This document shows positions 1 through 5,665 of a stretch of 7,140 nt of DNA, in pieces. How positions within the stretch are numbered: the stretch's first letter is position 1; the number at the start of each line of letters is the position of its first letter. The DNA comes from Candidatus Bathyarchaeota archaeon (GTDB lineage: Archaea > Thermoproteota > Bathyarchaeia > TCS64 > B23): the NCBI GenBank assembly GCA_029259285.1, contig JAPDJB010000127.1:1-7140 (forward strand). Direction: 5' to 3'. The notes beneath the pieces are model-generated. The model was not told the origin of the DNA and made no database searches. It saw only the letters and a program-made list of their open reading frames with translations. A program made the position numbers and the translations under genes.

Positions 1-257
1 TCCGGCTTAGGCCGTAAGGCTCCCAGGGCTGACTTCAGGTCTCTCCTCAGCGAGACGGCAGGCTCATATTCGCTGAGATGTTTGAAGGCTGCTTCGAGTA
101 TCTCCCTGGTCGATATGCCGTCGTAGGCCTCCTCCTCTATGCGTCTGGCGATCTCCTCAGCCACCGACCTGGAGGCTCCAATCCTCATGAGGGTCTTGAT
201 GATCTTCCCTCTCTGGAAGGGTTCCCTACGCCCATCCCACTTCACAACCATTATCAC
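1..257 (-). CDS. ATP-cone domain protein, N-terminal part (cut by window edge)
   Basis: Reading leftwards there is an open frame with no stop before base 1, so only the first 83-85 residues are visible. They look like an ATP-cone, the nucleotide-binding module of ribonucleotide reductases and NrdR: VVKWDGRREPF near the start, then KIIKTLMRIGA, a helix SVAEEIARRIEEE, the turn YDGIST, and EILEAAFKHL. The start LRRDLKSALGAL resembles the linker after ATP-cones in archaeal proteins that carry a restriction-endonuclease-like domain; this is recollection of the family, and that domain is off-window. There is no N-terminal zinc ribbon, so it is not a normal NrdR. GTG at 257 is preferred because GAGGTG (264-269) lies 6 bases upstream; ATG at 251 is the alternative. 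It follows cobO by about 10-16 bases, so it is probably cotranscribed with nrdJ and cobO. Confidence 0.8.
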   Translation of the reverse strand, partial: MIMVVKWDGRREPFQRGKIIKTLMRIGASRSVAEEIARRIEEEAYDGISTREILEAAFKHLSEYEPAVSLRRDLKSALGALRPKP

Positions 258-263
258 CCTGGA

Positions 264-269
264 CACCTC
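264..269 (-). promoter_or_regulatory. Shine-Dalgarno site for the ATP-cone gene
   Basis: On the minus strand the hexamer GAGGTG overlaps the cobO TGA stop codon (268-270) and is followed 6 bases later by GTG at 257, in frame with ATG at 251. This is the same hexamer and spacing seen before cobO, which favours the GTG start over the ATG (12 bases away). Confidence 0.5.
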
Positions 270-777
270 AGTGGGTTATGCCTAGGCGTGTGTAGATTCT
301 CTTCGGGGCTTTCACCTCAACGATCATGTTGACGATGTCAGCCCTATCGATCAGCTCCGATGGGCAGAATCGACCTGTGAGGACGACATCCGTCTCCTCC
401 GGAACCTCATCCAGCAGCTTCAAAACCTCGTCGACGTCGATTAGGCCTATGTAGGCTGCGAGGCATATCTCATCCAGCACCAGTAGATGGGGTTTCCCCC
501 GTAGAACCTCCCTCGCCTTCTCAAGGGCCTTATGGGCGAGCCTCCTATCCTCATCGCTTGGATTCCGTAGGTTGATCCACCCCTCCCTCCCGAATTGATA
601 TATCTCATAGTGGGGGGCGAGCCGCTTTTGGATGAGATACTCACCGATGTCCTTCCTCCCCTTCATGAACTGTATGATGACGGCCTTAAGGCCATGTCCG
701 ACGCATCTAAGCGCTAAGCCCAAGGCGTTCGTAGTCTTCCCCGCCCCCGTCCCATAGTAGAGGAAGATTTTACCCAT
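268..777 (-). CDS. cobO: Cob(I)alamin / cob(I)yrinic acid a,c-diamide adenosyltransferase (CobO/CobA/BtuR family)
   Basis: Cytosolic enzyme that transfers the 5'-deoxyadenosyl group of ATP to Co(I) corrinoids, giving adenosylcobalamin. The 169-residue protein is a little short of the usual 170-200. Visible family marks: a P-loop GTGAGKTT at residues 9-16 followed by NALGLALR and the GHGLKAVIIQFMKG strand; GREGW in the middle; the Walker B-like LLVLDEICLA followed by GLIDVDEVLKLL; the VVLTGR..P.ELIDRAD stretch; and a VKAPKR...RLGITH tail matching the family's usual VKHP...R.GIE ending. CobA-type proteins normally have Lys where this P-loop has Ala (GxGKGKTT versus GTGAGKTT). Start: TTG at 780 and ATG at 777 directly follow the nrdJ TAG; ATG is chosen because GAGGTG is 6 bases upstream. 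Being 3 bases after nrdJ, it likely supplies that enzyme's cofactor. Confidence 0.92.
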   Translation of the reverse strand: MGKIFLYYGTGAGKTTNALGLALRCVGHGLKAVIIQFMKGRKDIGEYLIQKRLAPHYEIYQFGREGWINLRNPSDEDRRLAHKALEKAREVLRGKPHLLVLDEICLAAYIGLIDVDEVLKLLDEVPEETDVVLTGRFCPSELIDRADIVNMIVEVKAPKRIYTRLGITH

Positions 778-780
778 CAA

Positions 781-3153
781 CTACACCTCGCAGACGGGGC
801 AGGGATGCGTAGGCGTCGGAGCTCCGAGGTAGAGAACCTGCTCCCCCTTACTCCCATACCTGTAGATTGTGATCCCCTTACACCCCAGCTTATAGGCGAG
901 GAGGAAGACCCGCCTCACATCGTCGATGGAGGCGTCCCCCCTCAGGTTTACGGTCTTCGATACCGCGTTGTCGGTGAACTCCTGGAAGGTGGCCTGCATC
1001 CTAACATGCCACTCAGCGTCGATCTCCAGGGCCGTGATGAAGACCCTCCTCAGCTCCTCCGGAGCCTCAACCCCCCTAAGGGTTCCAGTCTTCAAAACTT
1101 CCCTCAAAACCTCATCTCGCTTCAGGCCCTCAGCCTCGAGGGCCTCCTCGAGGGCTAGGCTTACCTCCAGCATTCTCACGCCGCTGAGGACTACTCTCAT
1201 GTAGGCGAGGGCGAAGGCGGGTTCTATGCCGCTGGAGGTTCCAGCTATTATGCTTATAGTCCCCGTTGGGGCGATGGATGTGGTGGTTGCATTCCTAATG
1301 CCATGCTTAGCGATGAGTCTCCTCACCCTATCCCAGTCGAGGCTGTAGATTCGTTCTTCGCCCTCAGCCTCGAAGGGGAGTCTCGGCCTCTCATTGTCGT
1401 ATATCGAACCACTGAAGGCTGGGAAGGGGCCTCTCCTCCTCGACAGCTCTATGGACGTCAGCTTGCTATGGTAGTTGATGTATTCCATTATCCTCCTCGC
1501 CAGCTTCAGGGCTTCCTCGGAGTCGTAGGGGATTCGTAGCTTGAAGAGCATCTCAGCCCAACCCATGACCCCTAAGCCGATCTTCCTGGTTCTCAGCGTC
1601 GCTTTCTCGATCTCTGGCAGCGGGTAGAGGTTGGCGTCTATCACGTTGTCTAGGAAGTGGGTGGCTATGGAGATTACCTCCCTCAGCCTCCTCCAATCCA
1701 CCTCGTAGCCGTCATCGGTTCTCCGCAGCATGAGGGATAGGTTGATGGAGCCGAGGTTGCAGGACTCATAGGGGAGAAGCGGAACCTCTCCACAGGGGTT
1801 TGTCGCCTCTATCCTGCCCAGATGGGGTGTGGGATTATGCCGGTTGATGGTGTCGAGGAATATGAGGCCTGGGTCTCCCGTCTCCCAGGCGTTGGCGACG
1901 ATGAGGTTGAAGATATGCCTCGCCTTAACCCTCTTAACAACCTCCCCACTTCGGGGATTGATGAGGGGATACTCCTCATCCCTCTCCAGGGTCTTCATGT
2001 ATTCATCGGTGACTGCGACGGAGATGTTGAAGTTCCTCAGCCCTCCACCCCTCTTGGCTTTTACGAACTCCTCTATATCTGGGTGGTCAACCCTCAATAT
2101 GCCCATGTTGGCTCCTCGACGCTTCCCACCCTGCTTTATGACCTCCGTCGCCGTGTCGAAGATGCGCATGAAGCTGACGGGTCCAGAGGCGACGCCGCTT
2201 GTCGTCCTCACTATGTCGCCCCTCGGCCTCAGCCTTGAGAAGTTGAAGCCTGTTCCGCCGCCGCTCTTATGGATCATGGCCGTCGCCTTCAGGGCTTCGA
2301 AGATGCTCTCTATCGAGTCCTCTATGGGTATGACGAAGCAGGCTGACAACTGACCCAAGGGGGCTCCGGCGTTCATAAGTGTCGGAGAGTTTGGTAGAAA
2401 GTACCGATTCATCATCGTCTGGTAGAAGACCTCTATCGTCTCCTCGTAGAGCTGACTCCATCGCTCCTCGATGAGGCTTAGAAGCTCTGGGAAGCTGACC
2501 CTCATCCTCCCCTCGGCTCCAAGGCGGTTGTAGAGCCTCCTCAGCATCTCGAACTCGTATCGGTTGAGGTTTGACCTTCCAGGCTGGTAGTCTCCATACT
2601 TCATCTCCGTCTTGCGTTTGGGTTGCCTCCCCTCCCTGTCATAGACCTCGGGCCAGTAGAGGGCGTCGACGAGGCCTATATATCTGGCGACCCTCATCAG
2701 CATCTGTCCAGGCGTCTCCTTGATCCTCCCCTCCTCGTCTCTCAGCAGGTATCTGGCCCTCAGAACCTCTATGGCGTTGGGCGTCAGCTTCAAGTCGTCG
2801 ACGACGCCTAGAAGCCTCTTGATCTCCCTTATCTCGCTTCGTCTTCTCCTGTATAGTATGTAGGCCTTCGCCACCTCGTATAGGCCGTTCTCAACGAGGG
2901 TCTCCTCGACGACATCCTGTATCCCCTCGACGTGGGGCATCTCCCCCACATATCGCTTTTCCAGTTTCTCAACAACCTGGTGGCTCAGCCTCTCAGCCAG
3001 CTCCCTGTCGTCTCTCCCCGTCGCCTTCAACGCCTTCCAGATGGCTGTTGTGATCTTCTCCGGATCAAACTCAACGATTCGCCCATCCCTCTTGATGATC
3101 CTCTCTATCCTGGCCACTTCATCGACCCGAGTGTTAGAAGCCCTCAAATCCAC
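781..3153 (-). CDS. nrdJ: Adenosylcobalamin-dependent (class II) ribonucleotide reductase with ATP-cone
   Basis: Reduces ribonucleotides to deoxyribonucleotides with a thiyl radical generated from adenosylcobalamin, so it needs neither oxygen nor a second subunit. 790 residues, full length. Order: ATP-cone at about 16-106 (IKRDGRIVEFDPEKI at its start); RNR core with LSACFV holding Cys272; SGGGTGFNFSRLRPRGD at 297-313; NPCGE with Asn452, Cys454 and Glu456; SCNLGSIN with Cys465; phosphate loop APTGTIS at 628-634; and a C-terminal CPVC pair (785 and 788) for reduction by thioredoxin or glutaredoxin. The 11-residue spacing Cys454-Cys465 fits Thermotoga-type NrdJ (Cys322/Cys333 by memory). No intein or frameshift is seen. 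GTG at 3153 has a weak GGAG 10 bases upstream and overlaps the DUF835 gene by 20 bases; GTG at 3117 is an alternative. The GGGTGFNFSRLRPRG and C-terminal features exclude class I and III. Confidence 0.96.
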   Translation of the reverse strand: MDLRASNTRVDEVARIERIIKRDGRIVEFDPEKITTAIWKALKATGRDDRELAERLSHQVVEKLEKRYVGEMPHVEGIQDVVEETLVENGLYEVAKAYILYRRRRSEIREIKRLLGVVDDLKLTPNAIEVLRARYLLRDEEGRIKETPGQMLMRVARYIGLVDALYWPEVYDREGRQPKRKTEMKYGDYQPGRSNLNRYEFEMLRRLYNRLGAEGRMRVSFPELLSLIEERWSQLYEETIEVFYQTMMNRYFLPNSPTLMNAGAPLGQLSACFVIPIEDSIESIFEALKATAMIHKSGGGTGFNFSRLRPRGDIVRTTSGVASGPVSFMRIFDTATEVIKQGGKRRGANMGILRVDHPDIEEFVKAKRGGGLRNFNISVAVTDEYMKTLERDEEYPLINPRSGEVVKRVKARHIFNLIVANAWETGDPGLIFLDTINRHNPTPHLGRIEATNPCGEVPLLPYESCNLGSINLSLMLRRTDDGYEVDWRRLREVISIATHFLDNVIDANLYPLPEIEKATLRTRKIGLGVMGWAEMLFKLRIPYDSEEALKLARRIMEYINYHSKLTSIELSRRRGPFPAFSGSIYDNERPRLPFEAEGEERIYSLDWDRVRRLIAKHGIRNATTTSIAPTGTISIIAGTSSGIEPAFALAYMRVVLSGVRMLEVSLALEEALEAEGLKRDEVLREVLKTGTLRGVEAPEELRRVFITALEIDAEWHVRMQATFQEFTDNAVSKTVNLRGDASIDDVRRVFLLAYKLGCKGITIYRYGSKGEQVLYLGAPTPTHPCPVCEV
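784..789 (-). promoter_or_regulatory. Shine-Dalgarno site for cobO inside the end of nrdJ
   Basis: GAGGTG on the minus strand lies in the last sense codons of nrdJ, just before its TAG. It is separated by TAGTTG from the ATG at 777. The 6-base spacing is normal for archaeal internal operon genes and points to translational coupling of cobO to nrdJ. Confidence 0.55.
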
Positions 3154-3613
3154 TTAAACATGTCTCCAGGGGTTGGAGCTCCCGTCGAATTCTCATAAGC
3201 TGCTTCCTATCGAGGGCCTCTGGGCTGAGGGATAGCAGTAGTATATGCCTCCCCATCGATATCCTCTCCCTCAGGAGGTGTAGGAAGCGTAGGGTGGTCT
3301 CGAAGGAGTATTGAGCGCAGAGGTATTCGAAGCCGTCTAGGAGTATCACACCCCTATCCACCTCCCTTAGAAACCTATCGACCTCCACGCTCAGCCTTAT
3401 GAGATCCTTTGTGGAGAGATATCCCTCCACTCTGGTGTCGCTCAGCCAGATATACCTCACATCCCTGAAGCCGAAATCCCTCTCAAGTTGCTGGGGGTTT
3501 ATCCTCGTTATGCAGAGACCCCTATAGCCATCTCTTAGGGCTTCCCCGAACACCCTGTATATCTCCTCACCCCTCTCCTCCTCGATGAGATAGGAGCCTC
3601 CAGCCCTCACCAT
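3134..3613 (-). CDS. DUF835-family protein, function unknown
   Basis: A stand-alone DUF835 domain filling almost the whole protein (159 residues from ATG 3613; 167 from GTG 3637). Family marks in order: GGSYLIEE near the start, GLCITRINPQQL, VRYIWLSDT, GVILLDGFEYL, LRFLHLLRERI, and LLLSLSPEALD. DUF835 occurs mainly in archaea, often fused to PAS or kinase-like modules, and its activity is not established. No P-loop, signal peptide or membrane segment is visible. ATG 3613 is preferred because the eight codons before it (including AGT, TTT, AAA) are unlike the gene body, and a TATA-like AAATAT at 3646-3651 would place transcription start near 3622. Its 3' end overlaps nrdJ by 20 bases, so it is probably the first gene of the nrdJ operon. 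A role in sensing or regulating nucleotide status is inference only. Confidence 0.85.
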   Translation of the reverse strand: MVRAGGSYLIEEERGEEIYRVFGEALRDGYRGLCITRINPQQLERDFGFRDVRYIWLSDTRVEGYLSTKDLIRLSVEVDRFLREVDRGVILLDGFEYLCAQYSFETTLRFLHLLRERISMGRHILLLSLSPEALDRKQLMRIRRELQPLETCLSGFEGF

Positions 3614-3668
3614 CCATTTAAAACTCTCCCACCCCACTAGTTAAGATATTTCATTAAGGATTTTGGTT
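3614..3668. promoter_or_regulatory. Divergent promoter region between the DUF835-nrdJ operon and the KaiC-like gene
   Basis: This short gap is AT-rich in a GC-rich window. On the plus strand TTTAAA (3617-3622) could be a TATA box giving a start near 3646, leaving a short leader with AAGGA (3656-3660) 8 bases before ATG 3669. On the minus strand AAATAT (3646-3651) could be a TATA box giving a start near 3622, just before ATG 3613. The two promoters would interlock, so firing one could hinder the other. Assigned by eye against the general archaeal TATA spacing of about 26 bases; no experimental support. Confidence 0.35.
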
Positions 3669-4406
3669 ATGGAAAGCGCTTTCTATTCAACTCTCCAAAT
3701 CTCCTTGATGGCCATCATCGAGAGGGTTCCCACCGGCGTAGTCGGCCTCGATAGGATGCTGAGAGGCGGCCTTCCGAGGGGTAGAACCATCCTCCTCCTC
3801 GGCGGCCCTGGATCGGGTAAGACAATCCTCTCCGTTCAGTTCCTCTATAGGGGCATCTATGATCACGGTGAGAATGGCGTCTATGTCAGCCTCGACGAGT
3901 CGAGGGGGCATCTATACCGTGAGATGGAGGCCTTCGGATGGAGGCTTGAGGATGCAGAGAGGGAGGGGCGATTCTTATTCATAGACGCCCATCCACGGAG
4001 GATGAGATTCAACGTCGAAAGATTGAAGTCTCGGATCAGGGATGCCGTAGACGAGGTCTCCGCGAGGCGGATCGTCATCGACCCCCTCACCTCGTTGACC
4101 CTCGTCTATCCAGATGTGGTGAGGAGGAGGGAGGTGATCCTCGAACTCTTCTCCCTCCTCGACGGCCTCGGATCGACGAACATCGCAACCCTGGAGCTTA
4201 GGGCGAGGGGTCTCGAACGTGGGGTTCAGCTGGAGGAGTATCTGGCCCATGGGGTCATCATCCTGCAGAGGATTAGGGCTGATAGGGGATTGGTGAAGAC
4301 GATTGAGGTTGAGAAGATGAGGGGGGTCGACCACGATGATCAGCCTAGGCCGTATAGGATAACGGATAGAGGCCTAGAGGTCTATGCTGAGGAGCAGGTC
4401 TTCTAG
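3669..4406 (+). CDS. Single-domain KaiC/RadA-like (RAD55 family) ATPase
   Basis: A cytosolic RecA-fold ATPase of the archaeal KaiC-like group, usually linked to signalling rather than recombination. Numbering from ATG 3669 (245 residues): VPTGVVGLDRMLRGGLPRG at about 20-38, Walker A GGPGSGKT at 45-52, the strand VYVSLDES with the acidic pair Asp76-Glu77 (usually Glu-Glu in KaiC), FGW after the next helix, FLFIDA, Walker B RIVIDPLTSL with Asp138, then LEEYLAHGVIIL and the conserved EVEKMRGVDHDDQPRPYRIT. One RecA domain only; no C-terminal kinase domain as in cyanobacterial KaiC. ATG 3669 has AAGGA 8 bases upstream; ATG 3708 (MAIIERVPTG) is nearer the usual family start, and TTG 3663 is less likely. 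It is divergent from the DUF835 gene and overlaps the membrane-protein gene tail-to-tail. Partner and output are unknown. Confidence 0.9.
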   Translation: MESAFYSTLQISLMAIIERVPTGVVGLDRMLRGGLPRGRTILLLGGPGSGKTILSVQFLYRGIYDHGENGVYVSLDESRGHLYREMEAFGWRLEDAEREGRFLFIDAHPRRMRFNVERLKSRIRDAVDEVSARRIVIDPLTSLTLVYPDVVRRREVILELFSLLDGLGSTNIATLELRARGLERGVQLEEYLAHGVIILQRIRADRGLVKTIEVEKMRGVDHDDQPRPYRITDRGLEVYAEEQVF

Positions 4407-4815
4407 AACCCTCAATCCAGATTCTGGCGAGGAAGTAGGCTGAGATGAAGGGGAGGAGGATGATGATCAGTGGATAGTAGGGGGGCCTGGGGAGGAGCAG
4501 TGATAGAACCCCATATAGGGCGCAGAGGAGGACGAAGATGAGGTATAGCCGCATCGTCCACCTCCTCCACCTCTCCCTAAACTCCAACCCCCTCATAATA
4601 GATTGATCGAGGGGAGGACTCCCCAGAGCTGTCTCGTTTAGGTAGGCTCCCATCAACTCATCCTCTGGGAGGAGGTTGACGGGGGATCCATCAAAGATCC
4701 ATCGATGCCTCCTTGAGAGGGAGGAGGTGAGGGCCTGTAGAGTCATTAAGACGAATGTGGAGAGGAGGGAGTATATCCACCACGGCCTCCTCCAAGGGGC
4801 TGATTTAATCATCAT
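4345..4815 (-). CDS. Small membrane protein with three predicted transmembrane segments, unknown function
   Basis: I do not recognise this 156-residue protein. It has three hydrophobic stretches: about residues 13-30 (WIYSLLSTFVLMTLQAL), 89-108 (RLYLIFVLLCALYGVLSLLL) and 113-134 (YYPLIIILLPFISAYFLARI). Between the first two lies a polar section of about 55 residues with a basic patch (RERWRRW) before segment two. The tail is Pro/Arg-rich. The clear alternation of hydrophobic and polar blocks and codons like the neighbours' support a real gene. The start is a double ATG (4815 and 4812) with no good Shine-Dalgarno, so the transcript may be leaderless or nearly so. The last 20 or so codons overlap the KaiC-like gene by 62 bases on the opposite strand. 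No catalytic motif is visible; topology is inferred from hydrophobicity only. Confidence 0.68.
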   Translation of the reverse strand: MMIKSAPWRRPWWIYSLLSTFVLMTLQALTSSLSRRHRWIFDGSPVNLLPEDELMGAYLNETALGSPPLDQSIMRGLEFRERWRRWTMRLYLIFVLLCALYGVLSLLLPRPPYYPLIIILLPFISAYFLARIWIEGSRRPAPQHRPLGLYPLSYTA

Positions 4816-4858
4816 AATTGTAAAGCCATTTTACCCTATTTGACCATGAAGGATCAGG
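4816..4858. promoter_or_regulatory. Divergent intergenic region between the membrane-protein and radical SAM genes
   Basis: A 43-base gap between two outward-reading genes, AT-rich around 4815-4840. It must carry promoter elements for both, but I cannot place a convincing TATA box on either strand. AAGG at 4849-4852 lies 6 bases before the TTG at 4859 and may serve as the ribosome site for the radical SAM gene. An ATG at 4846 opens a tiny frame that ends at the TAA at 4864-4866 and is not a gene. Confidence 0.35.
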
Positions 4859-5665
4859 TTGGTTAAGGTAGGCCTCAGGAGATGTAGGACGATCCTAAGT
4901 CCAAGCCGTATAGGGGGTGTGGACTATGCGGTCAACCCCTATGTAGGGTGTGAGCATGGCTGCGTCTACTGCTACGCCAGATTCATGTCCCGCCTGGGCC
5001 ATAAAGGGGAGGAGTGGGGGAGCTTCGTCGACGTGAAGGTCAACGCCCCACAGAGGCTGAGGACTGAGGCGAGGGGGAGGAAGCCTGGTAGGGTTCTACT
5101 CTCCAGCGTCACAGACCCCTATCAGCCGGTGGAGAGGCGATTCAAGTTGACTAGGAGCCTCCTCAGGATACTCTTAGAATACGGCTATCCCATCGTGGTT
5201 CAGACGAAGTCAACGCTGGTTCTCAGGGACATCGACCTCCTAACCAGCTTCGAAGAGTGTGAAGTCGGATTCACCATCACCACCATCGATGAGAGGGTTA
5301 GAAGGGTCTTCGAGCCTAGGTCGTCGCCGGTTCCTCAACGAATCAAGGCCCTTGGGGAGCTTCATGATGTCGGCCTATCCACCTACGCCTTCATCGGCCC
5401 CCTCCTCCCCCTCCTCAGTGAGAGGAGTCTACCGGAACTCCTGGACGCCCTATCCGATCGAGTTGACCTCATCATCTTCGATAGGCTCAACATAAGGTAT
5501 GGAAACCTCCAATCCATCCTCAAGGCCTTGAGGGTGAACTATCCCAAATTAGTTGACTCCTTCCTGGAGGCCCTCTCACCCACCTCGGGGTATTATAGGC
5601 GGATCAAGTCTTGGGCTGTGGAGCTATGCCGTGAGAGGGGTCTACCCTACGACTTCTGCTATTGA
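4859..5665 (+). CDS. Radical SAM protein, SPL-like / COG1533 family
   Basis: A 268-residue radical SAM protein. The cluster motif GCEHGCVYCYAR places Cys31, Cys35 and Cys38 around a [4Fe-4S] cluster that would cleave S-adenosylmethionine to a 5'-deoxyadenosyl radical. Family marks follow in order: GHKGEEWGSFVDVKVNAP (48-65), SSVTDPYQPVE (82-92), VVQTKSTLVLRDIDLL (113-128), the FTITTIDE strand (138-145), FEPRSSPVPQRIKAL (151-165), and a CRERGLPY tail. This matches COG1533, often labelled spore photoproduct lyase-like, but most members have no proven substrate and I would not call this a DNA repair enzyme. The start is TTG at 4859: a TGA lies four codons upstream in frame, AAGG is 6 bases before the TTG, and the next ATG falls after the cluster cysteines. 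Its stop overlaps the VOC gene by 7 bases. Confidence 0.9.
   Translation: MVKVGLRRCRTILSPSRIGGVDYAVNPYVGCEHGCVYCYARFMSRLGHKGEEWGSFVDVKVNAPQRLRTEARGRKPGRVLLSSVTDPYQPVERRFKLTRSLLRILLEYGYPIVVQTKSTLVLRDIDLLTSFEECEVGFTITTIDERVRRVFEPRSSPVPQRIKALGELHDVGLSTYAFIGPLLPLLSERSLPELLDALSDRVDLIIFDRLNIRYGNLQSILKALRVNYPKLVDSFLEALSPTSGYYRRIKSWAVELCRERGLPYDFCY

Noticed and set aside
78..332. Plus-strand open frame of 84 codons near the left edge
   Set aside because: It is antisense to the ATP-cone gene and the end of cobO, both of which have clear family motifs; its own product has no recognisable features.
447..644. Minus-strand frame of 65 codons inside cobO
   Set aside because: Same strand but a different frame from cobO, giving a Gly/Arg/Ser-rich product typical of an out-of-frame reading.
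805..1539. Several plus-strand frames of 78-117 codons
   Set aside because: All are antisense to the C-terminal part of nrdJ, with low-complexity Pro/Leu/Arg products and no domain marks.
1822..2353. Two long overlapping plus-strand frames of 138 and 174 codons
   Set aside because: They lie opposite the nrdJ core, where conserved motifs (GGGTGFNFSRLRPRG and the NPCGE region nearby) fix the coding strand. Long antisense frames are expected in GC-rich DNA.
3154..3161. Cobalamin riboswitch or NrdR-type operator upstream of nrdJ
   Set aside because: The space before nrdJ is DUF835 coding sequence, and I found no B12-box-like element or paired NrdR boxes there or in the 3614-3668 gap.
3975..4334. 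Minus-strand frame of 119 codons
   Set aside because: Antisense to the KaiC-like gene; product rich in Pro, His and Asp without hydrophobic core, unlike a folded protein.
4859..5665. Calling the radical SAM protein a true spore photoproduct lyase
   Set aside because: Only the shared COG1533 motifs are visible. The archaeal context and lack of DNA-repair neighbours do not support that specific activity.
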